In this document: one piece after another, positions 54,359 to 64,000 of the stretch
How the letters are laid out: the number at the start of each line of letters is the position of its first letter
Position numbering within the stretch: the stretch's first letter is position 1
Assembly (NCBI GenBank): GCA_029783825.1
Contig: JAREIK010001461.1
Location: forward strand, 216,808 to 280,807
DNA from: Sapria himalayana
Taxonomy: Eukaryota > Streptophyta > Magnoliopsida > Malpighiales > Rafflesiaceae
Direction of reading: 5' to 3'
Length of the DNA: 64,000 bases
Notes under the pieces: model-generated
Told to the model about the DNA's origin: nothing
Seen by the model: only the letters and a program-made list of their open reading frames with translations
The model's database searches: none
Translations under genes and position numbers: made by a program

Positions 54359-57300
54359 ATATATAGTAGATAAATGGCTAGAAATATAGACAAAAAGAAA
54401 AATAGATTATTACTCATTAGATAGATAATTAGATAGGTACATAGATAGATAGATAAACATATAGATAACTAGATAGATATATAGATAAATAGATAAATAT
54501 AAAGATAGATAGAGACATAAATAGGTTGACAGATAAATAGAGAGAAAGATTTATATATAGATAGATAGATAGTTAGAGATATAGATAGAGAGATAGATAT
54601 ACAAATTGATAGACATATAGATAAATAGATATATAGAGAGATAGATAGATAGATAGATAGATACATAGATTAATTGATTGATAAACATATTGATAGATAT
54701 ATAGATAGATAGATAGATATATAGATTGACATTATACAGACAAAGAGAAAACTAGATTTATAGCTAGAAAGTCAAACAAATAGACAAATAGAAAGATAAA
54801 TATATATATAGATAAAATATTCACAGACAAATTGATAGATAGAGAGATAGATCGACAGATTGATAAATATATAGATAAATAAATAAATAAATAAATAGAT
54901 TGACAAATAGATAGTCAGTGAGATAGATCAATAGAAAGAAAGATAGATAGATAAATAGATAGATAGACAAAAATATATGTAGATAGATACGTAGGCTGAT
55001 AAACAGATAGAGAGACAGACAAATAGATAGATAGCAAAATAGACTAAAAGAAAGATAGATAGAGAGATAAAGAGATAAATAGATAGATAGATAGACATAT
55101 TAATAAATAGATAGATAGGCAGTTAGAAAGATAGAATATTGATAGATAGAAAGATAAATTATTAGATAAATAGATAGTTAGATAGTGATATTGATAAACA
55201 GATTGATAGAGAGATTGATAAACACATATATAGACATATAGATAGACATATAGATAAAGAGATTATTAGAACTATATATAGATAGATAGACAAATAGATA
55301 GACAAGTAAATACTCAGAAAGATAGATGGATAGATAGATAGATAATAAATAAATAGATAGATAGACAAGTAATTAAAAAGATAGATATTCAGATAGATAG
55401 ACATATAGATAGATATATACTTAAATAATTAAATAGATTGGCAAATAGATATAAAGATAGATAGACAGATAGAGAGATATATTTACAATTAGATAAATGC
55501 ATAGACAGATATATCGATAGATAGATAGACTAATAAATAGATAGGTAGATTGATTGATTTAAAGACATATATATAGGCAAATAGATAGAAAGATAGATAG
55601 ACACAAATAGATAGACAGATTGATTGATTGATTGATAGTCAGATACGTAGATGGATGGATAAATAGATAGAGATATTGATAGATAGATTTATAGATAGAT
55701 AGATAGATAATCATATAAATAGATAGATAGACAGGCTAACACACACACACACACATAGTTACATAGATAGATATATAGATATATAGTTAGATGAATATAT
55801 ATAAATATATATAAATATATATAGACAGATTGATAAATAGATAGATACATAGATTAATAGACAAATAGATAGACACATAGAGTGACATATAGATAAATAG
55901 TAAAATAGACAAATTAATAGATAAATAAATATACTGATAGATAGATATTTAGGCAAATAGATAGATAAATAGATAGACATATAAATAGATAGATACATAG
56001 AAGATAGATGGCCAATTAAATAGATAGATATATCGATAGTAGATATATAGTTAGATGGACATATAAATAAGTAGATACATAGATTGACATATAAATAGGC
56101 AGATACATACATAGATAGATAGATAGAAGATAGATAGACAAATAGATAGACAGAAAGATAGACAAAAAGATAGACAAAAAGATAGATAGATAGATATGCA
56201 GATAGACAGATAGACAGATTGATTGATAGATAGATATATAGTTAGATATATTGATAGACATATAGACAAATAGAATTTCAGATAGATGGACAAATAGATT
56301 GATAGTTAGAAAGATAGTTAGACAAATAGATAGATTGTTAAATAGATTGATAGATGGATATATAGCAAAAAGATACACATACAGATATATAGATAGATAT
56401 ACAAATAGATAAACAGATATATATATATATATATAGACATATAGATAGACAAAATGATAGGTAGATAGATAGACATATAGATAGACAGATAGATTGACAA
56501 AGAAAAGATAGATAGAGAGATAGATAGATAGACAAATATATAGATAAATAGATTGATAGGTAGGTAGATAGATATACTGATAGATTGATGATAGATTGAA
56601 AGATAGACAGATAGATAGATATGTAGAAAGATAGACAGATAGATTGATAATTTGATATATAGATAGACAGATAGATATATAGATCAATAGATAGATTAAT
56701 AGACATACAGACTGATAGATAGATAGATAGACACATATAGATTAATAGATAAACAGACAGATATATAGACAGATAGATAGATAGATAATTAGATAGATAG
56801 ATATATAGACTGATTCATAGTTAGATAGAAAGTTAGATAGATAGACAGATACATAGGTTGATAAATAGACAGATAGATATATAGATAGTTATATTGAGAA
56901 ATAAATAGATAGGTAGATAGCTAGATAAATAATAGATAGATAAATAGATAGACAAACAAATAGATAGATAGATAGATTAATATACAATTTGATAGATAGT
57001 TTGATAGAGAGATTGATAGACAGGTTGATAGATATATAGATAGATTTATAAATAGATGGATAGATTAATTGATAAACAGATAGATAGATTTATAGATATA
57101 TAGATAAACAGATTGATTGATTGATTGATCGATAAACAAATATATAGAAAGATATATAGATAGAAAGATATACATATAGATATATAGATAGATCAATAGA
57201 TTATAACATAGATAGATAAACATATAAATAGACAGAAATATTGATAGATTGATTAATACATATATAGATATATAGATAGACAAATAGAAAGACAAATAGA

Positions 57301-58115
57301 AATAGAGATATATTGACATATAAATAAACATATAAAAATAAAAAAATATTTAAATAGATAGATTGAAAGATAGACTGATAGATTGATAGATACACACATA
57401 GATAGCTAGATAGATAAAAAAATAGATAGACAAAGATATAGACAAATAGAATGGTTGATAGATAGACAGACAGACAGACAGATAGATATAGAAAAAAATA
57501 GATAAATAGATAGATAGATAAACAAATAGAAAGATATGTAGATAGATAGATAGACAGGAAAGATATAAAGATAAATAGATAGACATATAAATATATAGAT
57601 AGATAAATATACAAAAAGATAGAATGATTGATAAATAGACAAATAGATAAACAAATAGATAGAAAAATAGATAGATATAGAAATAGATAGACAAATAGAT
57701 ATACATAAATATAGGTAGATATATTGATAGACTGATAGAAAGAAAGAAAGGTAGATAGATAGATATGTAGATTAATAGATTGACAAATAGATAGATAAAT
57801 AGATAGACAGATAAATAGACATATAAATAGGAAAACAAACAAATAGACATATAGTCAAATAGATAGATAAATAGATGAACAAACAAACAAATAAATAGAT
57901 AGACTTATTGATAGATACACAGACAGATAGGTAGATAGATAGATATAAATTTAGATAGAAAGTTAGATAGATAGATAGACAAATAGATATATAGATAGAT
58001 AGAGTTTTAGATATACAAACAGATAAATAGATAGACAGATAGATAGATATCTAAATAGATAGATAAATAGATAGACACAAAAATAGACAAATTGATATAC
58101 ACAAAGACAAATAAA

Positions 58116-58174
58116 TATCTATCTATCTATCAATTTATTTATCTATCTATTTATCAATATATATATCTATCTAT
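58116..58174 (-). repeat. Strand-inverted tract: TATC on the + strand, copy 1
   Basis: For ~59 bp the + strand reads TATCTATCTATCTATCAATT and similar, the complement of the GATA motif that fills the rest of the window. The flanks return to GATA immediately, so adjacent DNA could fold back on it. Confidence 0.88.
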
Positions 58175-58969
58175 AGAAAGATAGGTTGATTATATATTGA
58201 TTATAAAATTGATAGATATACATTTAGATAGACAAATAGAATGATAGGTAGTTATATTGATATATAGATAGATAGATCGATAAATATAAAGGTAGAATAA
58301 AAGAAAGATCAACATATATATAGAAAAAAAGATTGATAGAAAGATAAACAAATAGACAGATAGATAAACATATAATTATATATATATATAGACAGATAAA
58401 TATATATATATATACTGACATATTGAGATATAGAAACAAAGATACACACATAGAATGAAAGACATATATATAGATATATAGATAGACAAATTGATTGATA
58501 TATATATATATATATAGATTGATAGTCAGATTAATAAATAGATTGATAGACAATTTGATAGATAGATTAATAGATAGAGAGATATATGAATAAACAAATA
58601 TTTTGATTGATAGATCAAAATAAGTAGATTAATATATTGACAAATAGATAGATAAATAAATAGACAAATAAATAGACATATCAATAGGTAAACAAACACA
58701 TATACATATAGTTAGATAGATAGATAAACAGATGAACAAATAGACAAATAAACATATAGATATATTGATAGATACACAGATAGATAGTTAGATAGATAGA
58801 TAGATATTTAGATAGAAAGTTAGATAGATAGATAGACAAATAGATAGATAAAAGATAGATTTTTAGATATACAAATAGACAAATAGATAAGAGTTAGATA
58901 GATATTTAGAAAGATAGATAAATAGATAGACTCAAAAATAGACAAATTGATATACAGAAAGACAAATAA

Positions 58970-59030
58970 ATATCTATCTATTAATCAATTTATTTATCTA
59001 TCTAATTATCAATATATCTATCAATCTATA
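58970..59030 (-). repeat. Strand-inverted tract: TATC on the + strand, copy 2
   Basis: The second inverted tract matches the one at 58116 apart from a few substitutions and small indels and has the same flanks; it was copied with the ~855-bp duplication. Confidence 0.88.
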
Positions 59031-59685
59031 GAAAGATAGGTTGATTATATATTGATTATAAAATTGATAAATATACATATAGATAGGAAAATAGAATGAT
59101 AGATAGATATATTGATATATAGATAGATAGATCGATAAATATAAAGGTAGACTAAAAGAAAGATGGACAAATATATAGAAAAAAAGATCGATAGAAAGAT
59201 AAACAAACAGATAGATAGATAAACATATATATATATATATAGACAGATAGACAGATACATATATATATAGACTGACAGATTGAGATATAGAAAGAGAGAT
59301 ACACACATAGAAAGAAAGACATATATATATATATATATATATTGATAGTCAGATTAATAAATAGATTGATAAACAATTTGATATATAGATTGATAGATAG
59401 ATTGATAGATAGATTGATAGATAGATTGATAGATAGAGAGATATATGGATAATCAAATATTTTGATTGATAGACAATCTGAGATATAGATAGATAAACAG
59501 CTAGATAGATTTTTAGACAGACAAGCAGATAGACAGCCAGACATACAGACAGGTAGATAGATAGATAGATAAAAAGATAGATACACACACACACACAAAT
59601 AGATTTATAGATTGATAAAAAGATAAGAAGATATATAGATTGATTTTCAATTGATAGATATTCATATTATAGACAAATAAAAAAG

Positions 59686-59687
<2 letters not shown>

Positions 59688-59731
<44 letters not shown>
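59688..59731. repeat. Pure TA run (44 bp)
   Basis: Among the longest uninterrupted TA tracts in the window, inside array D. Confidence 0.95.
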
Positions 59732-59734
<3 letters not shown>

Positions 59735-60359
59735 AGATAGATGAATAGATAGATAGATAGAGAAAAAGAAAGATCGACAGATTGATAGAAAAAATATGAC
59801 AAAGATAAAAAAATAGACAAATAAATAGATGAAAAGATAGATAGATAGATATACATATAGAATGTAAGATAGAGAGATAAAAACATAGATAGAAACACAT
59901 AAAGAAGGATAGATAGGTAGAAGGATAATTTGATTGATTGATTTTTACAAAGACATATATATATATATATAGACAGTTTGATAGACAAATTAATAGATAG
60001 ATTGATAGAAAATTTGATATATAGATTGATATATAGAATGATATACTATTTGATAGAAAGATTGATATATGATAGATAGACAGACAGACAGACAGATAGA
60101 TAGATAGATTGATAGAATGATAGATAGACATATAAATAAAAAGATAAAAAGATAAATAGATAGATAGATAAAAATATAGATAGATAGTTCGATCGATATA
60201 TTAATAGATAGATATATAGATTATAGATAGATAAATAGATAGATAGATATTCAGATTAATAGATTAATTGAAAGAAAGATAGATAGACAGATAGATAGAT
60301 TGATTGATAAATATATTGATAAATAGATTGATAGATAGTTTGATAGACATATTTATAGA

Positions 60360-61500
60360 TAGATTGATAGACTGATTAATAGACATATTTATAGACTTAT
60401 TGATAGACAATTAGATATACAAATTGATAGAGATATTAATAGATAGTGTGATAGATTTTTAGATAGATAAACAAAATAATAGATTGATAGATGGATAGAT
60501 AGATTGGCAGATAGATCAATAGATAGATAGTTAGATAGATTAACAGATAGTTTGATATATTAATAGACAAATAGATAGATTGATTGATAAATAGGAAGAT
60601 AAATAAATATATCGATATTTAGATAGATAGTTTGAAAGGCAGATAGATGACAGTTTAATAGACAAATAGATATACAGATACATAGATATATTATTAGATA
60701 GATTCATAGACTAACTGATAAATAGATGGATAGATTGAAAGATAACTGTATCAATATATTGATAGATTAACACACATATAGATAGATACATAGATAGACA
60801 AAAGGTAAGATAGATAGATAAATAGATAGATAGGTTGATTGAATGATAGATAGATAGACCGACTATTAGACAGACTCATAGTCTTATAGACAGAATGATA
60901 AATAGTGTTTAGATAGATATATAGATATATAGATAGAATAAACAACAAACAGACACATAGACAGGTAGTTAGTTAGATAGATGGATAGATATATCGTTTG
61001 ATAGTCATATTTATATATAGATTGGTAGACTGATTAACAGACATATTGAAAGACTTATTGATAGATAGATTGATAGACATTTAGATAGACAAATTGGTAG
61101 AGATATTAATTGATAGAGTTATAGATAGATAGATAGATAAACAAAATAATAGATTGATAGATATCTAGATAGATAGATTGACAGATAGATCGACAAATAA
61201 ATAGGTAGATAGATAAACACATAGTTTGATAAATTATTAGACAAATAGATAGATAGAAAGATAGATAGAAAGATAGATAAACATATAGATAGATAGTTAT
61301 ATAGTTAGAAAGATAGATAGATAGTTTGATAGATAAATAGATAGAAAGATTAATAGATATATTATTAGATAGGTTCATAGACAAACTGATAAATAAATGG
61401 ATAGATAGAAAGATAGTTGTATCGATACATTGATAGATAAACATACATATAGATAGATACATAGACAGACAAAAAGTAATATAGATAGATAGATAGTAAA
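60360..61500 (+). repeat. ~0.67-kb tandem duplication
   Basis: Landmarks repeat at ~670-680 bp: ACAAAATAATAGATTGATAG at 60471 and 61141, a TTATTAGATAG(A/G)TTCATAGAC block near 60690 and 61360, and GTATC(A/G)ATA(T/C)ATTGATAGAT near 60748 and 61428. The copies differ by scattered substitutions, so the event is older than the ~200-bp one at 23.8 kb. Confidence 0.75.
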
Positions 61501-64000
61501 ATAGATAGATAGATAGACAGAGTATTAAATAGACAATATACTCAAAGATAGATTGATAAATTGTTTTTAGACAGACAAATAAACAGACAGAGAAAATAAA
61601 AAATAAACAAACACAGAGATAAGCAGTTAGATAGATAGATAGATAGACAGATTGTTTGATTGATAAATCTATAGATAGATTAATAGATATATAGATAGAT
61701 AGAAATATTGTTAGAGAGTTAGATTGACAGATATATAGATAGACAAATATATAGAAAGATTGATTGATTGATGGACAAATAGATAGAAAGATAGATAAAC
61801 AAATAGATGGATAGATAGATAGATAGAAAAATAGATAGATAAATAGATATATAGATAGATTGATACATAAAATGATACATAGATTGATAGGCATATTGAT
61901 AAATAGATCGATAGATTTATTTATAGATAGATTGATAGATTGATTTATAGATAGATTAATAGATAGAATGATAGATAGAATGAGACATAGATTGATACAC
62001 AGATAGATAGTTATATAGATATCTAGATAGATAGATTGACATATATATAGATAGATTGATAAAGAGATAGGTAGATAAATAAATAGACATATAGATAGAA
62101 TAATAGATAGATAGATAGATAGATTATTAGACAAATAGATAGATATATAGATAGATCGATAGATAAACAGATAGATAGATAGACAGTTAGAAATATACAT
62201 AGATAGATAGATACTTAGATAGATAGATAGATAGATTGGTAGATAGAAAGATAGATAGGTAGATAGAAAAAAAATAAATAGACATATATAATTAGAAAAC
62301 TAGACATATTGATTGTTTTATTGAAAAATATATAGATAGATAGATAGATAAACAGATAGAAATATAAATAAATAGATAGATATATAGAAAAAAAGAAAGA
62401 TGATAGATAGACAAATAATCATATAAATAGATAAACAGATAGACAAATAGACGTATTGAGAGATAAATAGATATACAAATAGATAGTTATACAAAAAGAT
62501 AGATAGATAGAGAGAAAGAAAGAAAGAAAGATTGACAGATAGATAAACATATAGATAGATACATAGATTGTAGATAGATGATAGACAAATTGATAATATG
62601 ATATATTGACTGATAGATAGTTAGATTAATAGATAAATTAATAGACTGAAAGATAGATAGATTAATAGACAAAATGATATAGAGATTGATAGATAGATTG
62701 ATATATAGATTGATAGATAGATTGAAAGAAAGATAGATATACAAATTGATAGACTATTAAATACACAGATAGATAGATAGATTGATTGATTGAAAGACTG
62801 ATTGAGAGAAGGATATAAAGATAAACAAATGATTAGACTAATAGATAGACAAATATAGAGACAGACAGACAAACAGATAGATATATAGATAGATAGATCA
62901 ATAGATTATTAGATAAATAGATAGACGCATAGATAGATATATAAATAGATAGATAGATAGATACATAGAGAGATAGATAGATAGATAGATAGACAGATAT
63001 GTATGTGTGTGTATATATAGATATATAGATCAAAATTTAATTTGATAGATATACAGATAGACATATAAATAGATAGATAGATAGATAGACACATAAATAG
63101 ATATACAAATAGATAGATAGATATACATAACCATAAATAGATTAATAGTTTGATTAATCTATAGATAGATAGATAGATAGATAGACTAAAATATAGACTG
63201 TTACACAATTTAATAGATAGATTGATAGATAGATTCAAAGATAGATTGATAGATAGATTTATAGACTGCAATTTAGACAGATTGATAGACTGATAGATAG
63301 GTTGATTAATATATAATTGATAGACTTAATAAAAGATATATATATATATAGTTAGATTGATAGATTAATACATAGACATATAGATAGAGAAATAGATAGA
63401 CAGATAGATAGATAGAAAGATAGATATATAGATAGAAAAATAGATTGTCCAATTTTTAGACAAATAGATAGATAGAAAAATATATAGACATATTGATAGT
63501 TAGATAGATAGATAGATAGATAGATACATAGAAAGATAAATAGATAGATAGACAGATAGAAGATAGATAGATAGATAGATAGGATGACAGACATATAGAT
63601 AGATAAATAATAGATAGACAAATAGATAAACAGATAGATATACAGATAGATTGATAGATAGAAAGATTAATAGGTAGAAATAAAGATATATAAATATATA
63701 GACAAATAGATAGACTTAAATATAGACAGATAGATAGACAAATAGATAGACAAATGGATAGATTGAAAAATGGATAGATAGAAAAATAGATTACACTTAG
63801 ATAGATCGATAGATAGATAGAAAGATAGTTAGAAAGAAAGATAGATAGATAGAAAGATATACAAGTACAAAGTCAAATAGATAGACATATAGATAGACAA
63901 ATAGATAGAAAAATAGATAGATAGATAGAAAAATAGATAGACAAGTAGATAGGTAGAAAAAAAGAAATACAAATTTATAGATGGATATGCAAACAGACAG

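Larger units (their letters stand above)
57840..59475 (+). repeat. ~855-bp tandem duplication
   Basis: Landmarks repeat at ~855 bp: GAAAGATAGGTTGATTATAT at 58176 and 59031, AAATATTTTGATTGATAGA near 58600 and 59455, and TTGATAGATACACAGA near 57910 and 58765. Each copy contains one of the strand-inverted TATC tracts. Approximate copies are 57840-58620 and 58690-59475. Confidence 0.8.
49435..64000 (+). repeat. GATA-family tetranucleotide array, block D
   Basis: The same degenerate array, in the same orientation, runs from the CACTA element to the window end and probably beyond. It contains two or more sub-kilobase duplications and two short strand-inverted tracts. No gene is visible; the longest - strand frame (61106-62200) is pure repeat translation. 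Confidence 0.97.

Noticed and set aside
61106..62200. Long - strand reading frames (up to 364 codons) rich in Tyr, Leu, Ser and Ile throughout the arrays
   Set aside because: A TATC repeat has no stop in any frame and reads Tyr-Leu-Ser-Ile every 12 bases, so such frames appear by construction. They show no domain, no consistent start and no composition other than the repeat.
1..64000. CRISPR-like or telomeric repeat array
   Set aside because: There are no spaced identical repeats with unique spacers and no TTTAGGG-type units; the period is 4 bp and degenerate.
1..64000. Assigning the window to a sex or B chromosome because of GATA/GACA content
   Set aside because: The link is known for some species but nothing in the sequence itself identifies the chromosome.

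Overview
This is plant nuclear DNA. About 44 kb of it is a degenerate GATA-family tetranucleotide array, always in the same orientation (GATA on the + strand, TATC on the - strand). Three transposable-element insertions of three different classes interrupt it. I see no ordinary host gene, no rRNA or tRNA gene, no CRISPR array and no prokaryotic feature. The plant assignment rests on the elements: a plant-type L1 LINE (DUF4283/zinc-knuckle ORF1; ORF2 with endonuclease, reverse transcriptase, zf-RVT and a C-terminal RNase H), a CACTA (En/Spm) transposon with TNP2 and TnpA/Ulp1-type genes, and an LTR-retrotransposon fragment. The species cannot be fixed from the sequence; a large, repeat-rich genome and heterochromatic satellite DNA fit best.

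Layout. 1-11211: GATA array A. 11212-17491: nearly complete but decayed LINE, with a possible 12-bp target duplication and a short A tail. 17492-30535: array B. 30536-32959: 5' LTR, primer-binding site and leader of an LTR element whose coding part and 3' LTR are missing. 32960-37188: array C. 37189-49434: a structurally complete 12.2-kb CACTA transposon with 13-bp terminal inverted repeats and a 3-bp GAT target duplication. 49435-64000: array D.

The array is not just random slippage product. In the first ~24 kb the same irregular landmarks recur in the same order every ~4.3-5.7 kb (after subtracting the LINE), so kilobase-long blocks of already degenerate GATA DNA were amplified as higher-order units. 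Younger local duplications (48 bp, ~200 bp, ~0.67 kb, ~0.86 kb, ~1.25 kb) and 8-16-bp multimers lie inside it, along with many pure TA runs of up to ~44 bp. Two short tracts near 58.1 and 59.0 kb switch to TATC on the + strand.

Within the CACTA element both genes lie on the - strand and read from the right end leftward: first a TNP2 transposase, then a many-exon TnpA-like gene ending in a Ulp1/C48 cysteine-protease domain. Both carry stops or frameshifts, so this copy is probably not autonomous, although its termini are intact. The left terminus holds a 42-bp near-perfect hairpin and the right terminus is tandemly duplicated. The LINE ORFs carry many nonsense changes, several of the kind made by cytosine deamination. 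Long - strand frames through the GATA arrays (repeating Tyr-Leu-Ser-Ile) are an artefact of the repeat and are not annotated as genes.
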